NCBI GenBank assembly: GCA_030867875.1
Contig: JAOWCC010001634.1
Location: 134,008,022 to 134,072,021 of the forward strand
Direction: 5' to 3'
Origin: Actinernus sp. WN-2022
Taxonomy: Eukaryota; Cnidaria; Anthozoa; Actiniaria; Actinernidae
DNA length: 64,000 nt
Shown: in pieces, positions 19,433 through 30,664 of the stretch
Layout: every line of letters begins with the position of its first letter
Numbering within the stretch: position 1 is the stretch's first letter
Made by a program: the position numbers and the translations under genes
The notes under the pieces: generated by a model
The model's database searches: none
The model's input: the letters and a program-made list of their open reading frames with translations, nothing else
Told to the model about the DNA's origin: nothing

Positions 19433-20400
19433 CCTTCCTCCTGCTGTTCCTCTTCCTAAGAATCGGAGGAGATGATTACTGCTGCATCGGGGTCATCTAA
19501 GTTCTAGAAAAATGTCCAGAACAATGACAACGTTAGGAATTGAGTCAAACAAATGGCGACCAACATCGATCGAGGCCGAAAATTTACAGAATATAAAGAA
19601 CCACAGTCTGTAAAACAGTTAGAAAGGCTCGGCCTTGTTTCCTTTATCGTAGAAAATTGAAATTGTGTGAGAAAAACCGAGAGAAAACAAGAGAGAAAAT
19701 CATGTTACCAACCTCTAAAGGACGCCATGACTAAAGTCCCGTCTGCATTCTTTGTCACGTGACATTTATGGCGCGAAAATGGAAGGCCGGTGCATTGTTG
19801 ACTTTTTCGTAAATTTTCTGTAAACATTTTCTGTAAAGAATTCTTATTATTTTTTACCCTTTGCAATTTTTGGTCGTTACTCGTTTTCTATTTTTTTTAC
19901 CTCTTGCAATTTTTGGTCGTTACTCGTTTTGTCGTTGCTCGTTACTGCGTTACTCGTTTTAGTAACATCCCTTGAAAACTTCGCTAAATTCTCCATAAGA
20001 TATAGTTCAGGTGTATAATTATGTTATTCAGGCTATATAAAGTAAGGTTTCAAACCGTAACAAAGAAATCCAAACACGTTGAATTGGTTTCGTTCAATTT
20101 GGCTGTCTTCATTTTCAAGCGTGCGTGCTCTCCGAACTTACCTCAATTAAACTCGTCGTTCATGGTAAACTTCCGACTCTTCTTCTTCGATAAACATCCT
20201 TTCAGGCTCGCTGTCGAGTTCATCGTTACTGTTATGTTTTTTAATGAAGGCGAAAACTTCATCCACGTTGTTCTTGATCACTTTAAAGACCGAAGCCGAC
20301 GGACGCCATTATTTTACATCGCCAAATTTTCAAGCTTTCAATCGTTGCCCGATTTTGATAAACTGGGAACTGATTGGCTAAGAATGCTGTCACCTTGATT
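19433..20400. other. Noncoding stretch with a 32-bp direct repeat
   Basis: No convincing gene. GCAATTTTTGGTCGTTACTC occurs twice (about 19862 and 19906). A block GCTAAATTCTCCA... TTCAGGTGTAT (about 19983-20015) recurs in direct orientation at 21020-21050. The ORF-sized frame 20021-20398 shows no family features. Confidence 0.5.
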
Positions 20401-20765
20401 TTCCAACATATTTCCATCCCCTGGAAATTTATATTTACATGGGTTGGAAATACGTTGGAAATAAGTTGGAAATGTATTGGAAATAAGTTGGAAATATGTT
20501 GGAATTATAACGATCTGCTTGACGAGTATTACTTGCAATAATTTTAGAACTGGAAACCGTAAAAACAAAACATAAATCTTCGTTTGCAATAAACCCTCAT
20601 AAAATTCTGTGTGACAACTTCGCGTGATTTTGTTTTGTTTTTGGAAAACATAATTTCCAACCCTTGGAAATTGCAACTTCCAACCCTTGGAAATTGAAAC
20701 TTCCAGTAAATTTCCAACATTTAAAATTTCCAACCCTTTCCAACATATTTCCAACCCATGGAAGA
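20400..20765. repeat. TTGGAAATA minisatellite facing an inverted TTTCCAACC block
   Basis: From 20443 to 20504 a unit like TTGGAAATAAG repeats five or six times. From about 20655 to 20765 the opposite-strand motif TTTCCAACCCTTGG repeats four times. The two blocks are therefore an inverted pair able to fold back over a 150-base spacer. Confidence 0.75.
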
Positions 20766-20978
20766 GGTCTAGATTTTCCAGTGAAATGTTTTTTTTTGTT
20801 CCTACCTGAACCAACATGGCCGCCAGTGCAACCCACCAATCGACAACCTTTCTTGTTGCCTACTTCTTGTACGAACTCTCCAATCCAAAAATTTAAGGAC
20901 GAGGCTGACATATTTTCCCACATCTCAACATCAAGGTTTTCTATGCTTTCTAGCGGAATGGTAACGCTTGGGCTTAGT

Positions 20979-21186
20979 TGCAGAATACCCCCTCCACTCA
21001 AAAGATCGCTTGAAAACTGCGCTAAATTCTCCACTTTAGTTCAGGTGTATTTAGACTCGTTCTATGAATGATTTTGGGTCGAAATGGTTAGGTTTTTTTT
21101 TTATTTCAGGGTTAGGTTTTTAGAAGGTTTGTATGAAAAAGTTGAGAAATGAATTATTAATGAACCAAAGGAGGGGGTATTCTGCA
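20979..21186. repeat. Small inverted repeat TGCAGAATACCCCCTCC
   Basis: TGCAGAATACCCCCTCC at 20979-20995 is mirrored by GGAGGGGGTATTCTGCA at 21170-21186, about 175 bases apart. Probably a short decayed MITE. The rest of 20.8-22.4 kb shows no gene that I can support. Confidence 0.55.
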
Positions 21187-22431
21187 ATTACTCCCTTTTC
21201 TGAAACGTTCGAGTGGTCTTTAGAAACTCTTCTTCATCGCTCGGCTCTCTTTCACGAGAAGCCATGTTGAATGAGGCCAAACTTACAAAATTCAGTTATG
21301 AATTTGAATTTATAGCTTGAACATTGAAGTCCCAAATGACAAGAAACAATACACTGCTTCATTATGATGAACAAATCAATTGTCAACCTGTACCCGGAAT
21401 AAAAACAACACCCTCCCGACTAATTAATGACAATGAGATGTCATTTCCGCCTCGGACTGGAACTAATTGCGCGGACTTGAAATCCCGTCCAGTCCTCATT
21501 GTCGGCTTTGAAATATTACGTAGAATGTCATGATTAGAAAATATAATACCTGGTGGAAAATGGACTCCCAATAATTGAAAAACCAAAAAGTCTACAAAAT
21601 ATGCAATTGATGTCATTGAAAATAAAACAGTTGCTAGAGTTAATATGAGTCAATGATTCGTCTTACGTTTTATATAAAAAATGGCGGAAAATTATCACCC
21701 CTTAACCTTGTTAAACTATCTGTACGATGTTGAGCTTTAAGAAAAGGAGAAAAACATCGTTACTCCTCCATCTAGAGCCACTGATGCAATTTAAACAAAA
21801 TGCCATAACTTTTAAGATGTTTGCCTGATTCTGCTCACATTTTCACAAACAGTACACAATTTATTGCTACAATTGAGATAATGTCAAAATCTTGATCCGA
21901 TCACACATACAGGTACTATTGACGTAGTCGTGAAGACATTTTGACATTTTGAGCCATTACTCGAAATCTTTTTCAAACAACTGGAGAATATTCAAACTTA
22001 TAACACACATACACAATGTAAATTTTATCAAAATACCTTGGGCGGATCGAAGTTGGCGAAAAATGTGGGCTCTGAGTTTCTCACCTTACTACGTTGGTAA
22101 ATTTGAAGTGCCCGTAGCTTTCTGTCAATAGACGTGATTATAATCCAAACTGCTTAAATTAAAAGTATTCCCCAACGCTTACCAAATCTTAATGGCAAAC
22201 AAAATTGTGCTAGCAAAACCAGAAAACAAGTTGTGAATATTTCTTTCGAGAGTACAAAAGTCGAAAAATGGCAAAACCTCAAAATTTACAAATTTCAGAT
22301 TTTCTAAAAGAAAAACGCTCCACAGAATTTGTTTCAAGTTATTGAGCATTAAATTCAATCTTTCATAAGAATCATACACCAAATCTTATCACTGAAAATT
22401 GTCTACACTGAATTCAGTGGAGATATGATTT

Positions 22432-22722
22432 TTCAAAGTGAAGCACATCAGAGAAGGGGTTTTGTGTACTGGAAGAGCGGCCACGGCTGATTAACGAAAT
22501 ATGCACGATCATTCAAAAGTCGATAAATTATCATAATGATACAATGCACAACCACACACATTTTTACAGACTGAATTAGTTATCCCTTGTACCCCCTGGT
22601 CATTATGATAATGTGTCGACTTTTGTGAATGCACGTGCATATTCCGTTAGTCAGCCGTGGCCGCTCTAGATGTAAACAAAGCACTTTCCAAAACCTCTGC
22701 TCTGATGTGCTTCACTTTTGGT
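22432..22722. mobile_element. About 290-bp fold-back element
   Basis: The arms GTGAAGCACATCAGAG... GAGCGGCCACGGCTGA... AAAAGTCGA (22435-22525) are mirrored from 22608 to 22719 (CTCTGATGTGCTTCAC at the right end). The arms match over more than 100 bases with small indels around an AC-rich middle. No ORF. Probably a non-autonomous DNA transposon. Confidence 0.8.
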
Positions 22723-22739
22723 TTTTGACGGATACGAAT

Positions 22740-23382
22740 ATTTCTTCTCGATCTCCTGTCACATCCAATTATATTTATAGTATTCTCGGTTTCTAAGTCA
22801 TATCCAGTTCTGTTTACGGTATTCGGTATGGCTTTTCAAAACGAATTCAGTGCACGGTCTTCTGTTATCATTCTATAGCGATACTTCGTGTTGATAAACA
22901 GTACAATTGTTATGCTAATGACAATGATTTCAAAAGGCCGCTTTGTGTCAGAAACCAATGGATGTCTGGTTGGCACATTAATGACAATGGATAACGTGCA
23001 GTAAGTATCGCTATTGACGATTTCAACTTGTTCTTCTCGCAATCTCTATATAAAGTCACATCGATTCCAGGTTGATTTACGATCATCATTAAAGTGCCTA
23101 TAACCCCAAAAAAGTTACGCTTTCAGATCAAACTTAGAAGTATTCTATGCAACTTCCCGAAAAAATTAATGGTTTTAAAGCATTTCTCTCTTTTTTACGG
23201 CTTTTCAAAGATGAGAGCCGTGAACTTTTACCGTCATCTTAGCGACTTGGTGGGGTCTGGGACTAGGTACGTCATAGTAGGGAGCCATGTCACGTGATAA
23301 AGGTTTCTCTCGTGTACTTTTGGTTCGTTCTTTCTTATTTGCGTCGTAAGTTCTGTAATTTTCTGCTGGACTTTTTGACAAA
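22740..23382. other. No gene seen; one motif shared in inverse with 27.3 kb
   Basis: No supported coding exon. TTAAAGTGCCTATAACCCCA at about 23087-23106 reappears on the opposite strand near 27302-27321. Both copies are followed by purine-rich sequence, so a dispersed repeat end or a shared promoter fragment seems likely. Confidence 0.4.
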
Positions 23383-23580
23383 ATGTGTTCGTCAGGCTCC
23401 GAATCTGAAGACAGTTGTTCATCGGACAATTCCGAGCTAAATTTTATCAACTATGAGCTTGAAGCAGAAGAATCTGCCGGCGCGGATGAGCCACTCGCCG
23501 ATGAAGAATGGGTTACAAGAGTACAGATGGAGACCTCCAGAATCGGTTCAGTGGAAGGCCTCGAAGCAAGGAAAAGCTGG
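23383..23580 (+). pseudogene. P2X7-C-terminal-like gene, first exon
   Basis: The ATG at 23383 opens an acidic exon (MCSSGSESEDSCSSDNSE... EEWVTRVQME) ending at the donor CTG|GTGAGT near 23580. Proteins that carry the Cys-rich cytoplasmic domain of P2X7 receptors without the channel are very common in cnidarians and begin in this Ser/Glu-rich way. The link to the last exon at 24.4 kb is by order and recall. The middle exon(s) with the zinc-binding Cys residues were not found, so this copy is probably incomplete. Confidence 0.5.
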
Positions 23581-24407
23581 TGAGTTAAACTGTCCAAAAT
23601 TAAAATAAGTTATCGTTTCCCGTGGCCGTGGTCTCCCAAAAAAACCGGCATTGCAGCAATGCAGGATGCCAAAAGAATCCAGTGATCCTTCCAATCGCAA
23701 CAATCATATATAGAGATTATTACATGTTAAGAGCTTGATATCGTTTTTATTCACGAGGTTTTCGTATCGTATCTCGAACGAGCGAGTCCGCGAGCATTAA
23801 TAATGCTCAATAATGACCAAGGTATGAATTGAAATCAATGAACACAGTTCCATGTTTAGTCTGACCAGGAAAGTGGAAGGTTTATCAGAGTATTTTGATC
23901 TATCGTGCATGTTAATTTAAAATAGTAGCTCTCGTAAGCAACTACACTGGGAATCAGGAAAAGGTGCTCATAACTAGTCAGAACTGGAATCAGGAGTAGT
24001 TGCTCGCTTATGAGAGCTTGCACACACCACACCCATGGGGATACATATATAATGCGACTGATATCACAGTATACAATACTGTACTACTCTACTGTAACAG
24101 CATGAATGTCAGATATAATAAGAATATTGTTGCAAAATGCTAGTGCATATTTATATTTAGTTGACTCATTGCACAGTCTGGGATCATGTCTCTGGAGTAG
24201 TTACTTACAAGAGTTTAAAAACAAAGAAAAAATCCAAAGGTGGTGGTACGCGCGGTGGTCACTTAATTATGAGAGTGGCTGGTTACTACAGAGCACAAGA
24301 GTGGTCTTTGAGGGGAGCTGGTCACCTACAACTACACGGGCAGTTTCACAAAGGGCTTCAACTGTATCAAACAATTGGTACTAACATATAAACTTCTTTA
24401 TTTACAG

Positions 24408-24579
24408 ATTTCTACGAGTTGTCTCATACAGAGAGTACATCCAGTTAGTCTACGGTTATCTGGGCAACAATAGAATTGCTCTACTAGCATGTGCATATGA
24501 CACAATCAGGACAAAATTCAATGCTGGGAAAGAAACCTTCACTGGATTTGAAGAAGATGAAGATGAAAGTACTTCATAA
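24408..24579 (+). pseudogene. P2X7-C-terminal-like gene, last exon
   Basis: After the acceptor TTATTTACAG the exon reads FLRVVSYREYIQLVYGYLGN, then IALLACAYDTIRTKF, then FTGFEEDEDE and a stop at 24577-24579. The pattern YRxYxxLVxGYLG followed by LPxCAxxxIRxxF closely matches the end of the P2X7 intracellular Cys-rich domain family. Between 23,581 and 24,407 no exon with the CxxC elements is visible. The family call is fairly good; the gene is probably a broken or partial copy. Confidence 0.6.
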
Positions 24580-25283
24580 CTTATATAAACTTTAAGGAGG
24601 ACAACAATGAACAGTCAAACTTTCAGTGCCATTGGCCACTTTTGATATAGGCTTCACTGGTCACATACAAATGATTCAATATACATACAAGGCTCTGGGG
24701 AATAATGTGCAGTGAATTAATGAAATAACAATAATGAATTTAATTATGCCCCAGAACCTTTGTGTGTGAGAAGTCAAGCATATATCTAATGTGGGCTATT
24801 AACCTACATGTATGTCCATATACATGTATGTCCATATGTCCATTCAGGCAACCTGTGAACAGGAATCACTACCCTGACAAGCGAAACTACTATCCCTGGG
24901 CTATTGGAAAGCACTTGCATCGCACCCTGTGTTCCTTTCTATAATTTTACACAAATTTTGAAAATAGGATTATAATATTAAAATTTAAATGTTTGAGTAG
25001 TAAATTGGAAAACAGTAAAATTAGATGTCTGGGCCGGACACACTCATTATCAGAGATTCTCATATGAACTGACAAACCTCGTGCACGTGTGGGATGGTAA
25101 AAATCAAAGCAAATATTCAAAAATGACTAATAAATTGTGTAAATATACATTATTCAAGTAAAATAATGAACATACTTTCAATCCAGCATTGAAGGAGGGG
25201 GTTGAACTGTTTTAACCCACCAATCGAACACTGACTCCATACATGCATAGTACCGTGACATAGCCCCTTTAAGCCTCAAATTC
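24580..25283. other. AT-rich stretch, no gene seen
   Basis: No family-like ORF. Contains a short TACATGTATGTCCATA duplication near 24,805-24,835. Nothing else stands out. Confidence 0.4.
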
Positions 25284-25491
25284 AATTGCCCTATTTAATT
25301 ATGGTGTCACATGATAGACACAGCTGCCATCTTAGGGGGTCAAAACACTCGTCTTTAACAACAGACATACAAAATAAAGCTGTTCTGCCATAGATTGCCT
25401 TCCTTCAAATTGGCTAATTTTCCCAATAAAATAAGAATGGCGGCTTTCATCTATTTGTTTTGATGTCATGCCAATGAAATAGGGCAATCGA
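25284..25491. mobile_element. Short MITE-like inverted repeat (ATTGCCCTATTT)
   Basis: AATTGCCCTATTT near 25286 is mirrored by AAATAGGGCAAT near 25478-25489. The arms extend imperfectly (TGGTGTCACATGAT versus ATGACATCAAAAC). About 205 bases, no ORF. Confidence 0.55.
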
Positions 25492-25809
25492 TTTCACTGA
25501 GCTGGTCACAGGAGTGATTAGCCTATGGAAGTTGACAGTATAATATATTGCTACCTAGATTGTCCATTGATAAAATATCAAATCACTGAGATAGCTGGTA
25601 GACATTTCTGGTTCACTCTGTACCTATAAGGGGACGAGGGTTGTTCTTTGGACAATCCACAACACCTTTATGCTCTAATAGGTTTACACAATACTTTATT
25701 TAATGAGGAGGACATACTTAGCTACAAGCTAGTTTACAGAGTTCCACAAATAAATTCAAAATTAGAAACAATATATAATTTAGAGATTAAGAATTTAATT
25801 AATTTTAAT

Positions 25810-25924
25810 TTAATAGGTTTCTTGCACACTGAGCAATGGGGTTTTGCCTTGGTTTTTGTGGGCCTTACAGCAGGTGGAACTGGAATTTCTGGCCTCACAG
25901 CAAGTGGAACTGGAACTTCTGGCA
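25810..25924 (-). pseudogene. THAP-gene candidate exon 3
   Basis: After the acceptor CTATTTTAG (25925-25926) the frame reads VPEVPVPLAVRPEIPVPPAV, then KAKPHCSVCKKP. The VRPEIPVP/VRP units come from a short tandem duplication (TCTGGCNTCACAGCAAGTGG on the plus strand). After CKKP the sequence turns into AT-rich noise with no donor, so the exon is cut off. Joins exon 2 as a G|TG codon. Its membership in the THAP gene is inferred from order and splice phase. Confidence 0.4.
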
Positions 25925-26264
25925 CTAAAATAGAAAAATAACAATTATTATTAAGTTAGTTATGGGTATATATATATATTGGTTTATGGTAAATAAAGCA
26001 CTGGTTTCGTTTTAAATACAAACTTACAGTGTAATATTATACGTTTCCAGCTGGTATTTTAATATTTTGTTTAGTCTGTATGTCCAACAGTTTGATACAT
26101 GTAGGTGTATATGCACTGCTTGAGCAAGAGCTACATGTAGGTGTTATTGGAGGACAAACACAGAAGGTGTGATTAGCACAGACTCGATTTTGTTTGAATA
26201 TTTTCAGAATTTGAATAGTTTCTTTTGTGCAAAAAAATATTTTATACAAAACAATTTGAATTAC

Positions 26265-26378
26265 CTGGAGCTGAAGGAGGAACATCTATAACAGTCATCC
26301 TTTGTTGTCTCTTCTGGGTTGCTTCTGCCCTTGGCTGCTTGTTAAGCATGGTGTCCTGTCCATAGGTGCAGGTGTCAT
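26265..26378 (-). pseudogene. THAP-gene candidate exon 2
   Basis: Bounded by an acceptor TTTCTTTAG and a donor CCAG|GTAATT. The sensible frame reads DTCTYGQDTMLNKQPRAEAT then QKRQQRMTVIDVPPSAP, a charged linker. It joins exon 3 in phase, but its phase does not fit the end of exon 1, so a small exon is missing or there is an indel. Confidence 0.4.
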
Positions 26379-26550
26379 CTAAAGAAAGTTGTCTGATTTA
26401 TTCACAGTTATTTCCCTCATACTAAAAACATGCACTCTCTTAGTCTAATACACTTGTGGTGAAAACAATGTTCAGTACGTGGAACCCGGTCATAATGAAG
26501 TTTTCTTCCTTTCCCTAGGAACTTCTTTATACATGCAGGTTCCACTGTAT

Positions 26551-26659
26551 TGCTAGCCTCCTATAGTAGCCGTTTTGTAGCGCTTCCATTTCACTCCATT
26601 CCGGGGAATGGAGTGAACGGAAGCGCTACACAACGGCTGCTATAGGACTACGAGGCTAC
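26551..26659. repeat. 110-bp near-perfect palindrome in the THAP intron
   Basis: Arms GTAGCCGTTTTGTAGCGCTTCC... CACTCCATTCC and their complement (GGAATGGAGTG... GGAAGCGCTACACAACGGCT) meet at a CGGG centre near 26603. The stem is about 50 bases with few mismatches. A very short fold-back MITE or a hairpin-forming RNA is possible. Confidence 0.85.
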
Positions 26660-26705
26660 TGTATAAATCTGTATTGCCATGCAAACTAAATACAAAAGCA
26701 CTTAC

Positions 26706-27027
26706 CAAAATCGGAGAATGGCTTAAATCGGTTTCGATGGCATGGACTGATGGAATAGGAACAACTCCATATTCAACAGACTTCAGTCTTGGCGTAGAGT
26801 CAAGGACTAAAGAAAATCTTATAAAGTCTTCCGGATTGGAGTGAACCAAACAAACGTTCTTCGTCGGTTCCCACTTCGCTCGCTTTGTTCGCACGAACCT
26901 CAACCACTGGCGTCTTCTCTTCTTTGCTTCTGGCCGATCATCGCTTAAAAACGGGACCTTGTGTTAGAGCTATCCTTTTTGAGTCTGGCTCATTCCTACA
27001 GCCCCCAAATACACATCTGTTTGGCAT
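26706..27027 (-). pseudogene. THAP-domain (C2CH zinc finger) gene, exon 1, frameshifted
   Basis: The ATG at 27027 reads MPNRCVFGGCRNEPDSK, giving the first two Cys residues of a THAP finger. The frame then shifts near 26960 and continues with HKVPFLSDDRPEAKKRRRQW, then RAKWEPTKNVCLVHSNPEDF and LKSVEYGVVPIPSVHA, which match the rest of a THAP DNA-binding domain. The exon ends at a strong donor TTG|GTAAGT (26704-26705). THAP domains occur in P-element-type transposases and host transcription factors. The downstream transposase part was not found. The frameshift, and a Cys/His change at NVCLVH where CSxHF is usual, suggest a dead copy. Confidence 0.65.
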
Positions 27028-27029
27028 TT

Positions 27030-27942
27030 CAAATCGAGTTATTCGCTCGGTTCGCCCTGTTTTTACTGTCTTTGTTGTTGGTTGTTCGCTTTCTCTCACT
27101 ACTATGACGTTGCTTTCCGGTTTCGTTCCCAGTCTACTTCCAGACTCCAGCTGACGGCCATTTGGGACAGGGTGCCCAAATCGGGTTGTTTTACAATGTT
27201 TGACCCCAGAAATAAGGTCGAACTCTTACTTTTTTCCTTTTTTTCTCTTCGAATTATTGATAAGAAGGATGTAAAGAATTTATTAAAAATACTTCAAATT
27301 TGGGGTTATAGGCACTTTAAGCTTAATAAAATTTAAATGGTACACTGACTACAAGTAAGATTTGCTTACGAGATACAGTAATTGCTGCACTCCTAATTTT
27401 TGGCATGACGTCATGACAATAGCGCGCCCACGATTTAGTAGCAGGTTCTCTGCAACCTCGCCCCAGTGTCTTCTCGGTCAGATCCAAAATGGCGGCTACT
27501 CCAGAGAAGCAGAGTTCCTAAGGAGAGGAATCGCTCACTCATTCTGATTGTTAAAAAATACATAGATTAGCATTGGTTTTAAAATTCAACAATTTTACAG
27601 CAATTGAGTGACGATGGTTGTTTAGTGTAGTGGTTGCGATATTTGCTTGTATAGATTTTTAGGGTTAAATACAGCTGCTATAGTATTATGCAGTATATTT
27701 CAGTACATTTGAGAATCTGAAGAGTATTTCAGGATCTAACTTCAGGAGAGGACGGATAACCCGACAATCAAAATCTCTCAAATGTGTTTAGGTGAATCTG
27801 ACGGTCCTCAGCATGTGCACTGGTACAAAAAGGGTGGTCCCTTCATGTACCAACACAATACAAAACAATAGAACGAAATACAATAAAATAGAACACGATA
27901 CACAATACAATTTGGTAGTAATTCATGTCTGCCTATATTAAG
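27030..27942. other. Noncoding region upstream of the THAP gene
   Basis: No supported ORF. It carries AAAATGGCGGC near 27488 (a YY1-type core), short AC-rich tracts near 27850-27910 and the inverse copy of the AGTGCCTATAACCCC motif near 27,310. It may include the THAP gene promoter. Confidence 0.35.
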
Positions 27943-29294
27943 GTGGCTCGCCTCGATTTTCCAGGGACGCACCGTCAGAGCTCGGTCGGGCTAGCCACTT
28001 CACCCATTTACTAGAAATAGAATAAACTTGTAGGTTTGTTTGATATCGGTGTTACCATAGCAACACAGCGTTGACGTCATGAATTTTACATATCATCAAT
28101 TTTCTCGTTACAACTGGCAGCGTGACTATGGTAATTGCATGTCATTGTACTAAGAACAGACTTTGCACCAGCGTTCCGGCAGTAGTGAAGCGTAGCAAGC
28201 ATGCTTGGTAAACTTGTCAGTTCAAAAGCACACAAGTATGTAGAATCTAGACAAAAGAGAAATTTCGGAAAACACAAGCTATCAACAAAATGATACAGCA
28301 ATGAAGCTTGCCTAGATCATAGTTAATAGAGTGGAATGGTTAGGAAACTCAGGGACCTTCTTTGTTACATGTCTTTGTTAGTTTTTTTCAACCACTACCG
28401 TGCACAAAACACAATAGAAATTCCAACATGTTAATCAATCAGCCAATAGAAACGTGTGAGTTCAGTCATTCAGGGAACGCTAATGAACTATGACCGTGCA
28501 CAATCTCACCCATAAATCGCAGTGCCTTTGTTAGCCCTTTTGAAGTTTGCCGGGTTTCCTAACCATTCCACTCTATTAACTATGCGTGGATGAATGTAAA
28601 AGTTCCCTATGTTTTTGTTTTTATTCCGCACCCTTAAAATGATTCAATGCCCTTAAAATTTACAGGGACAGGGTAGTACATGTTGAATTTCAGGTGAAAA
28701 CATTTATAAAAATATTTATCGACTAGTTTTCGAATTACAGCTTCCTTAGCAAATACGTTACTATTTTGAGTAAAATGAGCATATTTATGACATTACTTAT
28801 GATTCCATAACCCGAAATCGAATAAAGCAAATGGAATGAAATTTTCATGGGAAGTAGTCCTATGCCACAGGTATGATATAAAAACATCGCTAAAAACATC
28901 GCTTGAATCGGTCCGGAAAATACAGTTCTCCACGACTAAACAGGAAGTAAGGCGAATTGTTTCTTTTTTTAAACTAAAATATTCAACCCAATTTTTTTTC
29001 GAAAACGCTCTCATACAATTTTTAAAACTTTGTAGTCTTGAAAGCCTTCATCTATACTACAAGGGACAAGGGACACTAGGTCGTTTTAAAAGTTTAGGTC
29101 TAGATTTCGAGAAAATTGATGATATGTAAAATACATGACGTCAACGCTGTGTTGCTATGGTAACACCGATGTCAAACAAACCTACATTTTTGGAAATGGG
29201 TGAAGTGTCTAGCCCGACCGAGCTCTGACAGTGGAGTATCAGACGTTCAAAGTGGGTATGGTGCGTCCCTGGAAAATCCAGGCGAGCCACCTTA
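27943..29294. mobile_element. 1.35-kb non-autonomous element with long TIRs (TAAGGTGGCTCGCCT)
   Basis: The left end AAGGTGGCTCGCCTCGATTT is mirrored at the right by GGCGAGCCACCTT. The similarity runs about 150-170 bases inward, including GAGCTCGGTCGGGCTAG, GGTTACCATAGCAACACAGC-type sequence and AAAATTGATGATATGTAAAA. The interior has no transposase-like ORF and holds a nested MITE. GGTGGC at 63,653 may be the end of another copy. Confidence 0.85.
28318..28585. mobile_element. Nested 265-bp MITE
   Basis: Inverted termini CATAGTTAATAGAGTGGAAT... at 28318 and ...CCACTCTATTAACTATG ending at 28584, about 31 bases each. It sits inside the 1.35-kb TIR element, so it inserted later. TA dinucleotides at the edges would fit a mariner-type duplication but are inside the repeat, so this is not certain. 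Confidence 0.8.
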
Positions 29295-30660
29295 AGGGAG
29301 AACCAAGAAAACGTTTCAGCAATATCACACGTATGCCTCCAGTGGAGAACTCGTAGATACCATGTTAATTGATTGTATTTTAGTAAAAATATCCAGGCCC
29401 TCTTTTTGTCGATTTTTATTTGGGGAGGGTGGATTGTTGGACCCCTTCAATAACTAGAGCTTCAATTCATCTCAAGGGCTTTCCTCCTCCTCGGAATTTC
29501 AATGGTTTTCGTGTTGTTGTTGTAAAACGTGGCCATAAAATGTATCCAAATATAACTATCGTCATTGACCACATGTTTTTTGCTAAGACGGCATGCAAAA
29601 TCAAACTACAGCAGGAGTTAGAAATGAAATTTGACACCATAGAAAATCGGTATTATAAATATGAGTTAAAAGGTTTATTTTGAGTCCAAAGGCCAATACA
29701 AGAATTCATTCATTGAAATTAATATCGAAACCTCTTCCTCCCCCCATCCCCCAGGATATATTTTTGTTTGCACCACTCCACCCTCTTTGGCCCGGGGATT
29801 TTCTGATTTTCTGTTCATGGTCCGTTAAACACGTGTTAAACAAGATAGTGTTGAACTGTTTTTTCAACAATACCACATTGCATGTTGTAGTTTCAGAAAA
29901 TATCCCCCCCCCCAAAAAAAAAGGGATTGTGTTTGCCTGGACCACTCGACCCTCTTTGGCCCTGAGATTTTCCGTTCCCGGAAACTAAAACAACATTTCC
30001 AAAAACGATAGACAGATTTTGCCGCAAATTTAAGCTAAACGATTAGGCATTCAAGGAACAGTGGACTTAAAATTAAATGGATTTGTTTTGTCTTCGGCCT
30101 TCTGGTGGGTTACAAGGCACATTATGATATGATTTCACGACCTCCAGGACGAAGATTCCGTTAGCTTTCAGTAAAGCAACTCTTATTTTCACCAAACTGA
30201 ATGGAAAAATCTAGTTTTTGGGAACTTTCTTCCAGTGAAATGAGGTTCTGAGTCCAAGGTAAGAGAGAAAAGTTCGCTTTTGACATTTTGTTTTGGTTTC
30301 TGTTTTTGTGTGAAAAATCACGATTTGGCATTTGTTTGCAAATAGTTGCAACAGTTGTTCGGCCTTGCGAGGACTGTTTGTGCATTTCATTCGCAAAAAT
30401 TATATTAAATAAAGCAAGTAGAATAGATTTGTTGTGCTCTGTACTCTGACAAAAACACGACTGCAGATGTAGGACATGAAAAAAGTTACAGAAATCACTC
30501 GCCACTATACTCGAGATATTTTCGGCGTTCTTGAAAAGTACTGTTTTTCATTGTATGTTGTAAATGTTGTTTTCAGTGTCAAACGTCTAATTCGCCACGT
30601 TATCAATTACCTTATTACGTTTCAGCAAACATCCCATGTGAATATCGTGCGTATAAGTTA
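29295..30660. other. Low-complexity noncoding region
   Basis: No gene that I can support. Contains a C11A9-type tract near 29,907-29,925 and two CCACTC-ACCCTCTTTGGCCC copies near 29,774 and 29,941 (a diverged direct repeat of about 165 bases). Confidence 0.4.
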
Positions 30661-30664
30661 ATTT

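Noticed and set aside
25648..25941. Plus-strand 97-codon ORF over the THAP exon 3 region
   Set aside because: The translation has no family pattern, while the opposite strand has splice sites and a CxxC motif.
28086..29129. Short ORFs inside the 1.35-kb TIR element as a possible transposase
   Set aside because: They lie largely within the inverted ends and show no catalytic motifs.
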